From Talpa occidentalis (taxonomy: Eukaryota > Chordata > Mammalia > Eulipotyphla > Talpidae): a DNA stretch of 64,000 nucleotides. The position numbers and the translations under genes were made by a program. Below the pieces are notes generated by a model, which was not told the DNA's origin, did not search any database, and saw only the letters and a list, made by a program, of their open reading frames with translations. Below are positions 22,720 through 34,445 of this stretch, piece by piece (position 1 is the first letter of the stretch; each line of letters opens with the position of its first letter). The stretch spans positions 108,869,194 to 108,933,193 of the forward strand of contig NW_026555331.1 in assembly GCF_014898055.3 (NCBI RefSeq), written 5' to 3'.

Positions 22720-22836
22720 AGTTAAACAGCCTGGGTTTCATATGGGTTCATTACATCATAGCTCCACAAGTAATCAACTGGCCCATCATCTTTAAAATGG
22801 GGATAATACTAGGGGACTCAAAGGAGTTTTGCGAGA
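22720..22836 (+). repeat. Local duplication, copy B (within a MIR)
   Basis: Partner of 22332-22448, in direct orientation and offset by 388 bp. Here the MIR continues naturally to its 3' half (ggtgcttaacacagtgccagaca), so this is probably the donor copy. Confidence 0.85.
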
Positions 22837-23053
22837 GAGGTGCTTAACACAGTGCCAGACACAAATTTTGATTGCAGTTATTAGCATTTATATTTAAAGT
22901 CAAAGCCAGATCTTCCAGGTCCAATTAAAATCTTGTGGAATGGCCTGTAAAAATACTTTTCAAAGTGTCTCTTTGAGAAGGAATGTTGTCTTATTGTGGA
23001 ATGTTGTCTTGTTGTGAAATGGTTCAGAGGGATTCCTTGCTACCCTGGAGAAT

Positions 23054-23105
23054 CAGACACAGTCACAGACACAGACACAATCACAGACACAGTCACAGGC
23101 ACAGT
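23054..23105 (+). repeat. CAGACA/CAGTCA minisatellite
   Basis: Imperfect tandem units built from cagacacagtca and shorter cagaca variants, about four units. The serine/histidine/arginine repeats read in one plus frame are a by-product. Confidence 0.85.
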
Positions 23106-23925
23106 TCTTACTTGGCTAGCCTAGTCAGAAGACTTTTCATAAGCCTGAGCTGTAGACTTATGAGCAGGATGGTTGCTAAGAAAACTGACCACCTACTTCC
23201 TAACTTGCCTTCCTGCCATATTGTCAAAGGACTATAAGGTGGTCAATCTGGGCCAAACTCTGCAATTTGCATGTACAATAAATACTTTCTGGGTGGTCTC
23301 CATTTTAATAGCATGTTTTATCAACTGTGTGTTTAGAGTTTCCCATGCAGGAAACTTTAGGGTGGGCTCTTGCAAATCACCCTTGTGAACATATATGAAT
23401 CATATGAATAGTGTGATTCTTGTGTTTTCGGCTTTCCCCATCGTATCTGACACAGTAATAGAAATAAGGCCTTCATGATAATAGTAATATCTTCCCTCTT
23501 TGCTCCTACATCTAGTTACTCATCTGATGCCATATTTTGGGAAGAGTGAGGACATTTTAATTGTCTTTAGTGTCTACCAATTAAGTACTAAGCATTCTGA
23601 TGGGTGGTCATGCTCAGAACAGAAGTGACCTCTGAAGCAAGTAACATCCTGTTTTTCTGAAAATGGTTTGGAAATAAGAATCAAGAAATGAGAATGCAGA
23701 AAATATGATCTGTTATCTCAGACGGTTTCTAAAACAAATGCTTTCCAAAAGTAGAGATGAATTCCGCCCCCCACCCCCCACCCCACCATGTAATTGCTCT
23801 GGCCTGCATAAACTCAGTGAGTACTTTCAGCTGGACTGGAGTGGCAGAAAATTCCTACTTTGTGTAAGTTATAAGAAATATTGTCTTTGTTTCTTTTTGT
23901 CATAAAGGCCATTCATTCATTGATT
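23106..23925. other. Unassigned, with a short CCCCA-rich tract
   Basis: No gene or confident repeat. A C-rich run at 23767-23788 (ccccccacccccc type) stands out. Confidence 0.35.
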
Positions 23926-23929
23926 TGCG

Positions 23930-24345
23930 AACTGATCCACTCACTCATTCGATAATATCTGTCGAGCGTCTCATGTGCAGAGATGAGTGAATCTTGGATC
24001 CTGCCTGCATCAAGGAATTCATGCTTACTGAAACAGAAGCTATGGACAGCCACTATTACCAATATGAGCATCATGAAGCTCAGGTTTGCAAACACTGAAT
24101 AGGGATTCCTCCCCAGACTGGCACTTTCAGGGAAACTTTCCAGTAAGTGAGAAGTGAGCTAATTCCTAAGGAATGATAAAGATTAAGTTTGGGTTAAGTG
24201 AATGAGAAAAGGAAGGGATTTGGGGGCGAGGAAAGAGCCCTTGCGAAGACAGAGACTTCGGAAGTGCAGTGGGTTCATGGAACAAAAGGGAAAAGCAAAA
24301 CTACTCCAGGAGGCTGTGGGAACCATTGAATGTCATGAATGGAAT
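23930..24345 (-). mobile_element. LINE-2 relic, antisense
   Basis: actcattcgataatatctgtcgagcgtctcatgtgcagag, then gatcctgcctgcatcaaggaattcatgc, and later ggcgaggaaagagcccttgcgaagac and ggaggctgtgg. The order fits antisense LINE-2 3' sequence. Confidence 0.6.
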
Positions 24346-25190
24346 GCCATTTAGTGCAATGAAAGAAAGGAAAGAAACAAGTCCTGTGACTCCTTAGCAG
24401 ATCCATGCTTCCACTAAATTTCAAGATGTGTTTTCATATGTGTTTAATCCCATATTGAGAGGGCCTATTATTCTCTGTTCTCCAGGAAATGCTCCAGAGT
24501 CAAAACATCACTTGACATTCCATCCTGCAACAGGCTGGATGGCTGAAGCTGTACTTTGTCTTGTAGTTATGATCCATGACAATTACATTACGAAGAATAA
24601 CAGTCTTTAGAGCAAGATCCACAAATTTATCACTAGCGTTTAAATCAACGCCCAGTCACTTAAATAAATATCCACTTTGCTAAATTACTTTCCCTGTCAG
24701 TGTCAGTGAAAAAAGGAGTGCCCGAGAGCTTTTGTTTGACATTAGAAAGAAGACCAAGGAGTAGGGATGGGCACAGCTTTCTAATGAAAAGTGAATTTCT
24801 CAAATAGTTAAAATGTCAATGCTATGAAGTAAGTGGAGTATGTCTGAACATTTATGTGAAAGTATTTGGCTCCAGGGTGTGAACAAGTGTCCTAGTCACC
24901 TGGAGGGAGCAACCAGAAAGAGGGAACAGTTACAAAGCACAACAAAACCCACTCTCCCACACGTCTCTTTGGAGCAGTTGGCAGTGCTGTGAATGCCTCG
25001 CAGGTGGCTTCTTAAGCTCTCCCTAATCTCTAATGAGTCTGCTTTCTTCTCTCACAACTGGGGCAGCTGTTGCTCCTCTTAGACTCAGTTGACAGTATTG
25101 TTGATAAGGTAAAACCAATGAGATTGACAGTTCTATGAGTGGCCTTTTCCTCCCCATCTGCTGGGATGCCCTGCCCTTTAATTAAAGGAA
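24346..25190. other. Unassigned non-coding stretch
   Basis: No exon, RNA gene or repeat recognised. Some blocks near 24.6-25.1 kb are single-copy in appearance. Confidence 0.35.
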
Positions 25191-25194
25191 TAGC

Positions 25195-25430
25195 CAGCAT
25201 ACATTACAGTGTACCAGACATCTGTAAAATTACAGATATTTCATTTCATTCTACAGCAACCCTGTAAGATAGGTCTTGTCGTCCCCACTTGCACAGGAGG
25301 GAACTGGAGTTCAGTGGAGCTGAACTAACTTGCCAAAGTCACTTAGCCAGCGAGTGGCAAAGCTGGGTTAAGATCCAGCAGCCTGGACCCAAATCTTGTT
25401 TCTCCACCATAGCACACTATCTCTCTGTGG
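25195..25430 (-). mobile_element. MIR relic, antisense
   Basis: ttctacagcaaccctgtaagataggtc, ttgcacaggagggaactgg, gtcacttagccagcgagtggcaaagctggg and agcctggacccaaatc form the antisense MIR order over nearly its whole length. Confidence 0.85.
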
Positions 25431-27340
25431 TATCTGGTTATGTAGCCTAGCCTCTTAAATTCCTAAGATGAGGTCTTTTAGAGGATATACTGAAACAAAA
25501 ATTATCCCGAGAGAGAAGTGGAGAGAAAAAAGAAAACTCTTAAGACTTATGCCTGAGATGTTGTATTAACAGAAAGCATCCACGAATCTTCCACTGTAGA
25601 CAAGGTGGTTTTGAGCAAGTCACTTAACTTTTTTTGTCCTATGTCTATAAGTTGAAGGGATGGGGTGAGATATTCTCAATGGTTCATCCAGTTTTCAAAT
25701 CTATAAATCTAATTTACTCTGCAACTAGTGAAAAAGAGGTGGGGGAAGAAATAGGAGTGAATTTCACAGATAGTGCCCAGTTTAGGTCTAAGGTTTACAT
25801 TGGGAATGTTAGTTGGGGTTCTTTAGGCTGTGATTATAGAAACCCAATCAGAATTAAGAAACTTATATTCAAGATGGATTATTTTATTCTGTTCATGACG
25901 GGGTACATCATGAATTCTGAGGACTGGGAGTCAGCTGGGCTTCAGGAAGAGATTCTGTAGATGGGGCACTGACAACCCCCAAATCCCTACCCTTTGGCTT
26001 CTATCTATACCTCTCTAGGATATTTGTCTTCTCTTTCCTACGCAATGGTCTTTTCCGTTTAGCTGTCTAGGTGGCAGAAAATTACATTCTTAGATTTGAT
26101 TCAAATTTTGCAATTTCCTTGGCTTGGGTCCCATTGGACCAAATGACAGCAGCCAGAGTGTGGAGTCATGCATTCAATAGTAAGTGTAAGGAGCCCCAAA
26201 CTCACCTTTAAAGGTAGAGAAGAATCCTAAGTTCATATCAGAACTGGTTTAATCATTCCAGAGGATGAGAACGGGGTCCCATTTATCCAAGGTGATGGCT
26301 AAGAGGAAGAGATGCTGAAAGTCTTAGACACATTCATATAATAACCAACTGAATGGACTAAGTAGAACTTTCTGTCTACTTGAATGCATTTCATTATCTC
26401 TCATTAGGGAATTCAATAAGTTGTTTGAGTAAACTCTGTAACTGCTTTGAGAGTTACTAACTACTAGAAGAAAGAATCAAAGAATTACACCCCCTAGCTC
26501 TCCTCCCCCAAGACATAAACTTTCCTATGTATAAATTAAAACATAAATTGTAATTGTCCCCCTACACAGTCAACTTTCCTTTAGACCCTAATTTTATAAG
26601 ACTGCTAGAAAAGATTTTATTAAGCAATTTTAGAGGTGAGCAATCAACAGATCCCACATTTCTTATAAATCTTAAACCTCACACCTCTAGTCCTGAGACT
26701 AGAGCTGAAAGGTATCATTATGGTTTTCTTGAAGGGCCTTGAGTCTTTACCAGTAGGATGTGACCTTGTTTGAGGGACCCAGGCACTTGGAACTATGGAG
26801 GAATTTCCTTTGTGTGAAACTTAGCTCAAACATGTTCTGTCACGCTTGATGGAGTTGTTTATGGGCTACTTCCTTTCAACCCCAACCAGCAGGCCCATGG
26901 CTGCATTTCACAAGCTATTAAAAACACGAGCGCTCTCTTTTTTTTGTGTGTGTGGCATCTAACCATTTATTTTGAATATTACATATTTGGAAAAGCATTC
27001 AAAATAGAAAATGACGGCTTTGGGGGATTCTGAGTATGCCCTGAGTAAACTAGATCCATAATCTGAAACATATTCACATTATGCAGGAATGATGGCCATG
27101 GTCTGTTGCCATGATTTTTTTCAATACTTGCAAGCTTCATTTTTCTGTTTTCAGGGAATTATGTTTTGATTTCTGTTTTCCATAGACAGTAGCAGACACT
27201 TACCTCCCTTAATCATTCATGACCTTCCCTCACTGTTTTTATTTTGGCTCCAAGGAGTTTCTCCTTCTCCAAAAGTACCCTCCAGAGCATTCAACATTTT
27301 TCTCAGCATCACTTAAACCAATACAATCTTTTGTTAAATT
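25431..27340. other. Unassigned non-coding stretch
   Basis: About 1.9 kb without a recognised gene or repeat apart from a short T/TG patch near 26938-26954. The 108-codon plus-strand frame at 25.6-25.96 kb shows no domain and has no recognisable splice structure. Confidence 0.4.
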
Positions 27341-27344
27341 GCAT

Positions 27345-27512
27345 TCTTACCATTTATGAAACACTTTGAGGAACATTTTATCATTTGATCCTCTCCTTAA
27401 CTCTGCCAAATAGTTTTTGTTCTTATTCCATTTTATAGATGAGAAAACTGAATGTCAGAGAGTTCCTGAAGGTCACTCCAAGGTCTCTGTCTACAGAGTC
27501 TGTGCTTCTTAA
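27345..27512 (-). mobile_element. MIR relic, antisense
   Basis: cattttatagatgagaaaactgaatgtcagagag, then ggtcactccaagg, and the upstream 'tgatcctctccttaactctgcc' fit antisense MIR. Confidence 0.75.
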
Positions 27513-28820
27513 TCATTCATTCATTCATTCATAAAGCAATAGTTTAGTACTAGTTAGATGGCAAACAGATTAAAGAGGCACATCAAATCTTGTAAGTTCT
27601 GGAGCTCAGGAAAGCCAGTTGAATGCGCTAGATCTGTTGTTAAGGTTAGTGCATAGAGTTTGCTTGAGGAGGCACTAGCTAGCTCTGGTTGCGTCTGAAA
27701 GGACACACTTGACTACACTGCAGGCTTTTCAAGCTCTCTCATGTACTTGTTGATGTGTTACACTTGCTTTTTCCGGTGAAGACTAAAACCAAACTGAGGA
27801 CTGCAGAGCTGAGTGGAAGGGGACTTATCAGTCCTTCCATCTGACTTAACTGAAAGTGTCTTAACCACACTGTTGTGCTGATAACAGGAAATACACTGTG
27901 CTTTCATTTTCCTTTGCCTTTCCTTCAAGGTTATTTTCAATGGCTGCTGCTTTCATTTTCACTAGAGAGAGAATTCTATTCATCTCTTCTATGTTTTATC
28001 CAAGGGCCAGCAACCTCTCTGTAAGGAGCCATGGGAGTGGGACCAGGTGAGAGAAGCATTTCCCTGGGGTGCAAAATATAAGGAGGGCATCAGATAAGTA
28101 ATATCTTGATACAGTACTTAAAAAAGAAATTTTTTGCAAAAGTCTATGATGAACAAAATATCGAAATTTTAAATAAAGATCAGATAAGTTACAGTGCCAT
28201 GTAGATTCATGTAGAATCTGGAACGGAAGAAACAACCGGTAATACTGATCCTTTGCTAGTGCATAGAAGTCCCACACAGGACTTCGTTTTTATTTGGCCT
28301 CATTATTTCCAAGTCACTTTGAAATTTTCTTATGCCCCTCATTGGTGGGTCTTCCTGGGAAATCTCTGGAAACATGCCTCCCTGGTCCTAACTACCCCCA
28401 ACTTTGAAAAATCCAACTTTTGATTTCCACATGGAAACCTCAGCCTAGAAAATGTGTTGGTGGTTTTCCTATAGCAAGTGGTTGTTCTGAGATCTGGAAG
28501 GCCACATCCATGGCTTTCTGGGACTTAGAAGCTTGCCAGCAATTTCATTAAACCCTTAGATATGGCACAAAGAGGCAGGTGTTTGAATATTCCCTCCTTT
28601 ATAAATTATTGTTTAATCCCTGTCCAGAATTCTGTGCCTCATTCCCACTCCATAGATTTAAGCTATTTTGGATTACTGATAAATATGTTTAGTGTATTTA
28701 TAACATCCTTTTGATAGATTTTGAAATGTATTACAGATATTAAACCTAACAAACAGGTGAGGACCATTTGGTGGTCAGTTTGCTTGGTTTCCCTTTCTAT
28801 TAGTTGTTAGAGAAAAGAAG
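27513..28820. other. Unassigned, with a short (ATTC)n
   Basis: An ATTC repeat at about 27513-27530. Otherwise no gene or repeat recognised. Confidence 0.35.
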
Positions 28821-28825
28821 AGTGT

Positions 28826-29126
28826 AATGATCTGAATGTTTGTGTATCCTCAAATTCTTTCCTTGAGACCTAACCCCCAAGTTGATGGTAGTAGGACTTG
28901 GGGCCTTTGGGAAGCGATCAGGTCTTGAAGGCCCTGGGATTTGTGTCCTAATGAAGGAGCAGAGAAAGCTCTCTTGCCCCTTCCATCATGCAGGATTGCA
29001 GCGATGAGCCAGGAAGCCCTCACTAAACATTAAAGCTTCCACTGCCATAATCCTGGACTGAGAAATAAATTTCTGCTGTTTCTCAGCCACCAAGTTTGTT
29101 GTATTTTGTTATGGTGAGAAGAGCGG
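28826..29126 (+). mobile_element. MaLR/ERVL-type solo LTR
   Basis: Sense order typical of MaLR-type LTRs: tgatctgaatgtttgtgtatcctc, cctaacccccaagttgatggtag, ttggggcctttgggaag, agctctcttgccccttcc, actgagaaataaatttctgctgtt and ttgtattttgttatgg. The AATAAA signal lies near 29063, in the usual place about 60 bases before the end. An old endogenous retrovirus LTR without internal genes. Confidence 0.85.
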
Positions 29127-29950
29127 ACATCTCATATCATGAGAACTTGTTCAGGGTGTTCATTTCTCAGCTGGGAGCTTCAGGTCAGGTGACCAAAATG
29201 TTGGATAACAAACACATGAAGAGCTGGCTGTTTTCCTATGGACTCACATCTTTATGTGAATCAATATTTTTTGTGAATAGCTCTTCACAGCCATGACCTC
29301 TGTTTTCCTAGCTTTTGGTACCTGGGAACCTCATTATGAAGGATTTAACATTTTAATAGGTCTGCTGTCTCTGGACTAAGCCTCATGTTTGACCTCAGTA
29401 TGGATATCCATCCAGGCTTGGTGAACTCAAGGGGCAGGACTGCGGTCCTGTCTGCCATCTCTGGGGGTAGTCTTCTGCAACACCTCTTGGCAGATAAGCA
29501 GGAGTGACCTGCTCTGTTTATTATAGCAGGGTAATCTTAGCATTTTACTTTCTTTGGCAACTCATGATTTCTTAGCTGCTTAGAGACTTTCAATGGAAGT
29601 TTTATATACAGTGACCATATTTTCTTAGTATAAAGTTTATTAAATTATAGTTATCCACTATGACTTTACACTGGAAGATAATACTTTTAATCAGGAGACT
29701 GTAATAAATTCAGTATGAATCTTTGATAGATGTGTGAATTTTAAAAGTACTAATTTTTTGTACTATTTTTGGAGTTATAGTGATTTTTTTGGGGAGTATT
29801 TTTTGGGAATTTTTTGGAGTTATAGTGATTTTGATAAATCGCTTTCTGGAAGACCAGGAATGATAAAGCCAAATAAATGCTGCCTGCAAACATTTGCACA
29901 ATCATGTTAATATATAATTCATTTGAGGTGGGAGGGAAGCATTCTTCCTT
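29127..29950. other. Unassigned non-coding stretch
   Basis: No gene or firm repeat. Around 29.76-29.83 kb the phrase 'ggagttatagtgatttt' occurs twice about 50 bases apart, a small local duplication. Confidence 0.4.
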
Positions 29951-29964
29951 AATCCTATGATACA

Positions 29965-30227
29965 GGGCCTCCCCGGTGGCACAGCAGTTGAGCACTGGGT
30001 TGCGAAGCTGCCCGCAGCCTCTGCAGCACCAGTTCGATCCCCGGCCACCGGGCTAGGGTCCCACATGACATGCAGAAGTCTCCTGCTGCCCGCTGCTCCC
30101 CTCAGCAGTGTATCTCATCAGTCTGCCTGCTCAGCTCTCCCCTCTGGCTCTGGTGAATTCTCTCACCCTCCTGCACTTCTGACTATATCCAGTGCTTGTA
30201 TAAATAAATAAATAAATCTTAAAAAAA
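29965..30227 (+). mobile_element. CHR-like tRNA-derived SINE, copy 6
   Basis: Sense copy, one of the best preserved. The head is gggcctccccggtggcacag, the A box lies in ggtggcacagcagttgag and the B box in cagttcgatcccc. The body is gctgctcccctcagcagtg, then ctctcaccctcctgcacttc, with an aaataaataaataaatctt tail. Target-site duplications with one mismatch: aatcctatgata (29951-29962) and aatcctgtgata (30228-30239). Confidence 0.95.
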
Positions 30228-30308
30228 AATCCTGTGATATAATATTCAGTGCCTTCTTCTTGTCGAAGTTAACTGTCTTTGAGTTATGTTTCAGAGCTAA
30301 ATCTGATT

Positions 30309-30577
30309 TTTTTTTCTTTAAAGATTTGTTTATTAATGCATACAAGATCTGGGTACAGGCCAGAGGTGTGGGGGGTGAGAGGAGTCACCAGAGAAAGAGT
30401 AGGGAACCGAACAGTCAGATTGACTGAAATACACTGAGGAGGCAAGCAGTGGGCAAGTCAGGAGAGGTCTGCTGTGCCATGTGGGTAGCTCCCTGGCTGG
30501 GGATCGAACTCATGCTGCAGTGGCTGCAGTTAGCTTCATGGGTTGTGTCTTAACCCCTTGTGCCACCAGGGAGGCCC
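30309..30577 (-). mobile_element. CHR-like tRNA-derived SINE, copy 7
   Basis: Antisense copy with perfect 11-bp target-site duplications (taaatctgatt at 30298-30308 and 30578-30588). The head is gtgccaccagggaggccc in reverse. The body is of the 'catgtgggtagctccctgg' type. It lies only about 80 bp from copy 6 in the opposite orientation, so the pair forms a long imperfect inverted repeat. Confidence 0.94.
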
Positions 30578-30588
30578 TAAATCTGATT

Positions 30589-31695
30589 GATTTTGTAAAA
30601 AAAACCAACACATAAATATGCACTTTTAATACTTATAGGGGACTCTTCAGTCTCTGATATGTAGCAGCATTACAGTCAAGCAGAGTGAATAAGATACTCC
30701 TGGAGGGTAGGATGACTTGAAGAACTGATCCAGTTAATGCCCTTGAGTTGTAAACGGGGGTCCCTCAAGAGTCACATGCCAGTAAGAGGGTCGGGATTAT
30801 GGCCAGGAGGGAATGGCTTCTACAGCTTCTGCCAACAAAAAGAATAGCACAAGCACTTCCATTATTTTTAAAAAAAAAAAGTCAAAAAGACAGAAGGTGG
30901 CTTTCTCCTAAGCTCACGACATCCCCCTGGCTATTTCTGCCACTCTTCACTAAACCTTTGTGCCTTAAAAAAATAAAACTAATGCTATCTCATGAGATGC
31001 CACCACTATTCCTGTCCTTTGCCTTTGTCTGCCTTTTTCTCTGTTAAAATAAAAGCCCTTTTCAAATTGTTTTATGTTCATCTTCAGGATGACTTCCACA
31101 AATTACCCACAGATTAAACAAGAAATGACTGTTTCTCTAAGCCGATTCTCTGGCACAGAAATATATTCATGTATGTCCCAAGCCTGTTTTAAAATGCACA
31201 GTAAACAAGCAGAGGAAAGCCATCAGGCGAGTCCTAACTCCAGCCGTGACCCCCGCCCCAGTGAACTACATTTTACCACTGAGAATCGGGACTGTGCGAG
31301 GATAAGCTGCCAGAATCAGGCAAAGTAAAGCTCCAAGAAAATCCACACTCCAGCATTACCTTCTGTGTGGTGGACAGGAGGGGTGATTTGTGGGACAGGA
31401 CTATGTTTGTTTAACTTGTAAAAAGCTGACTGAAGGTAATGCAGTATCCAATCAATATTCCTGAGATGGATTTTCAGTGGAGGGGAAGCAGGCCTAGTTC
31501 CTAGTTTTCCTCCCATTAATGGGGGCATCTCAAGAAGAGACTGATGTGTGTGGTGAGATCCCTGAATTCATAGACAGATAAGTGGCCTTCAGTCTCCATT
31601 CACTGCTTTTAGCATGAGTTTCCCCTGGAGTTAATAATAATTCAGAAATCTTAATGATATGTTTGAAAATCTTCCCCTCCACGGGCAGCAATGCT
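30589..31695. other. Unassigned non-coding stretch
   Basis: Two AATAAA hexamers (about 30971 and 31049) follow short plus-strand frames, but no upstream gene structure is visible. No repeat recognised. Confidence 0.35.
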
Positions 31696-31699
31696 GCAC

Positions 31700-31890
31700 G
31701 CAGCCTAGACTGTGGGCTCTGGAATCGCAGAAATGTCTTCAAATTTGTTAGACTCTATCTGTGTGACCTTGAGCAAATTGCTTGATTTATCTGAGACTTA
31801 GTTCTCCCATCCTGTCTACAAGATGGGTAAAACAATGTCTTAGCCACAGGATTGCTATACGATTAAAAGAGATCATGTAAAATGTGTGAT
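31700..31890 (+). mobile_element. MIR relic
   Basis: ctgtgtgaccttgagcaaattgcttgatttatctgagacttagttctcccatcc, then agatgggtaaaacaatg and ggattgctatacgattaaaagagatcatgtaaaa. A sense MIR, well ordered. Confidence 0.85.
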
Positions 31891-32330
31891 CAGTCCCTTC
31901 ACAGACCCCCACTTCTAAACTGCTTCTAAATATTGATTCTGAAGAAAAAAAATAAAAGATTTAACTCACCAAATAATTTTGAATTTTCAAGTGGAGCCTG
32001 TTTACTAGTATTGTAAACAGAGTATAGAAAGGAAAAAAAAAAACGATTGAAAGAAATTAAACCACAAATTTATCTTACGTTGTTTAAAAATATTTCTGTT
32101 TTTATTTCTCTATTTATATCTGGCTTTGTTATTAATATTTTAGTCAGGGGCTTTCTCTCTCTGGCAAGAATGAGCCATCATACTGAAGGTGTAGTGTTTC
32201 TTGTATTCACATCCTTTAGAGAGCGAAAGCATTAGGGAAATGAATTGATCTTGTTAAAGTACATTTTCTGTTGTAAAAAATTTTTCTGAGTTGATAAATC
32301 AAGCAAACTCAGAAAGGCAAGTCAAACCTC
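31891..32330. other. Unassigned AT-rich stretch
   Basis: No gene or firm repeat recognised. A-rich runs near 31.94 and 32.03 kb. Confidence 0.35.
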
Positions 32331-32334
32331 TTCT

Positions 32335-33270
32335 ACTATATAGTCTGTTGATATTTTGTTTTACTTTTGGAGAGATTTTCTATCGAATTTTTAACTCTTT
32401 GCTGACTTAAAATATTTAACTATTATATTTTTAATATGCAAGAATTCCTCCTTCTCTGATTATTATACATAACAACTTGTTCTTGTCTCATGGTTTTATT
32501 GAAATGCCCTGCTGTTTTCTGCAGTGTCTCTGTTATTTCTGAATTCCTGTTTCTTTTTGGTCTCTCTTATCTGTTTATTTTTGGGCTTTCTTATTCTTCT
32601 TAAAAACTTTCCTCAAAAATCTAGTGACCCTTGACTATCTTTTCATATGTAAAGTGTGGAAAACAAACAGTTAGAATGCATGTATGTATGCAGAGTAATC
32701 CAGTAGCAACTGGCCTTTTCATTGGTGACTCCATTGTCAGTACCTCTAGGTCTCTTTGGTGGAATGGTACCCCTGAGAAGAACCCTCTAATATCCACACT
32801 TTCATTTACCCACTGTGCTTTTAGTCTGATATCTATTGAATATCAGGTATCTGCTTGGATATTATTTCAGGAACCTCTCCTTCAATTTCTTTAGAGACCA
32901 AGTCACCTATTTCTAGTGGGGGAGAAGCTGTCAGTAGGTAAGGATTGGACCTAGAGTTATAATTAGCTGTATAATAAACTTCAAACTATATGCCCATTTT
33001 AAGCCATCCCCCTCTTGATTATTTTCTTGGTGTTTCCAGTGCCTGAGCATTTTCAGCATTTTCGAGAGATTCATTAATCAGTGCCAGCTGGAGACACTTA
33101 TTATGACTCTCTTGCTCCCTGCTGGGTCCACCCTCTTCCTGTATTCAAATATTACAAAATAAGGTTATAGATGTCTCCTTCTGGAGGGAGAATTGTATTT
33201 CTGTTTCTCATTTTAATTTATTGTTTGGGGATGATTTTTGAGAGAATAGGAGATGTGCATGTCCTCTATC
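32335..33270 (-). mobile_element. Old LINE-1 relic (L1MC/HAL-like), antisense
   Basis: The words 'ctgttttctgcagtgtctctgttatttctgaattcctgtttctttttgg', 'cttttagtctgatatctattg' and 'ggaggagaattgta'-like wording follow the T-rich antisense arrangement of old LINE-1 upstream regions. No open frame. Edges approximate. Confidence 0.5.
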
Positions 33271-33695
33271 ATCTTGATACGTGAAGATTCTGGTGTTAAC
33301 TTTTACATCAGAAATGTATCAGAGATGGTACACTGCTCTGTTTGGCTGTATAAATCCAGACCTTCACACCAAAGAAACTGAGCAAGACATTTTCCTGATT
33401 TTACATACTTTGGTTTGGTTTTCATGGAATTTTAAACTTGTACAAATGACTATATATATGTTCATACTTGCTTTACGCCATCAAAAGAAATTTGCCAAAG
33501 ACACCAGGTATTTCTGGGAGGGGAATTGGTGATGAAGTAACAAGTGCCTTCTGGCTAACAGACCTTCTTTATGTAGATCTTTCTCTTTAAGTTCAGTGTA
33601 TCATGCTGCTTCAGATAATCTACAAGAGCTGACACTTCATCACTGTTTCCAATCTCTTAATCTGGTGCAAAGGAAAAATAATTGATTTTCTAGTT
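33271..33695. other. Unassigned non-coding stretch
   Basis: An 83-codon plus-strand frame at 33.28-33.53 kb has no recognised domain or splice signals consistent with an exon. No repeat recognised. Confidence 0.35.
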
Positions 33696-33699
33696 ATTT

Positions 33700-33850
33700 T
33701 AGTGTATGAATCTGGACTTTTCTTTATGGACTGTGTGAACTTGGACAAGTCAAACAATTTTACAACTTCACTCTCTTCTCTCGTAAACTGCGAAACTACT
33801 ATCAGAGTTACTGAGAATATTAAATGAATTAACGAATTATGAATTATCAA
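33700..33850 (+). mobile_element. MIR relic
   Basis: ctgtgtgaacttggacaagtcaaacaattt, then ctctcttctctcgtaaactg and gagaatattaaatgaatta are a diverged sense MIR. Confidence 0.7.
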
Positions 33851-33879
33851 ACATTTCCTAAACTCCTTTGAAACTTTAG

Positions 33880-34190
33880 GCATTATGATTGGTCATGCAA
33901 AGATAAATAAGCCAAAAGTCCTTGAGAGCAGTTTAGCACAGATGTGATTAGTAGGGTACAGAGGATAAGTGCTGGCGTAGATGTTTGCCTTATGGAAATA
34001 CAGATGATGAAGAACTACCCCTATGCTGGGAGTGTGGGCCATGCTGCAGATTGCTATTCAGAGAGTGATCCTGAGCTTGGGGGGTTAAATCTTAAAAGAA
34101 GAGTAGGAGTTAACCAGATAAAGGGAAAGGAAAAGAATATTCCATGTCGTGGAGCCAGCTTAAGCAAAGATTACAAGGGTGAAACTCAAT
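33880..34190 (-). mobile_element. LINE-2 relic, antisense
   Basis: atgcaaagataaataag, ggtacagaggataagtgctggcgtag, ttaaaagaagagtaggagttaaccagataaaggg and atattccatgtcgtggagccagc fit antisense LINE-2 3' wording. Confidence 0.55.
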
Positions 34191-34385
34191 ATTGTACAGA
34201 ACAGTGAAAATGATTTAGTATCAGTGATTGCCTAACAAAGACTCTAACATTCCAGAAATGTTAGTCACCTCCCTCCTTTCAACCCTTAAATGTGGTCTTA
34301 TTAAAAATCCAAGGAGTTCTCAATTTTTGGACTCAAGATGTAGAGACATCTGTCATATGAGTCAAAAATAACCACTACAGGATTT

Positions 34386-34445
34386 ATGTGTGTGTGTGTA
34401 TGTATGTGTGTGCACTTGTACATGGGTGTGTGTGGTGTGTGGGGG
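34386..34445 (+). repeat. Imperfect (TG)n tract
   Basis: TG-rich purine/pyrimidine alternating stretch with interruptions (tgtgtgtgtgtatgtatgtg, later gggtgtgtgtggtgtgtggg). Confidence 0.9.

Noticed and set aside
23054..23105. CRISPR-like short repeats
   Set aside because: Units are contiguous without spacers, and the context is a mammalian genome. It is a minisatellite.
25634..25960. 108-codon plus-strand frame
   Set aside because: No family resemblance, and an isolated frame of this length is expected by chance.
29965..30060. Possible tRNA gene (A and B boxes present)
   Set aside because: The boxes belong to the tRNA-derived head of the SINE. There is no cloverleaf acceptor stem, and the same head recurs in eight other copies.
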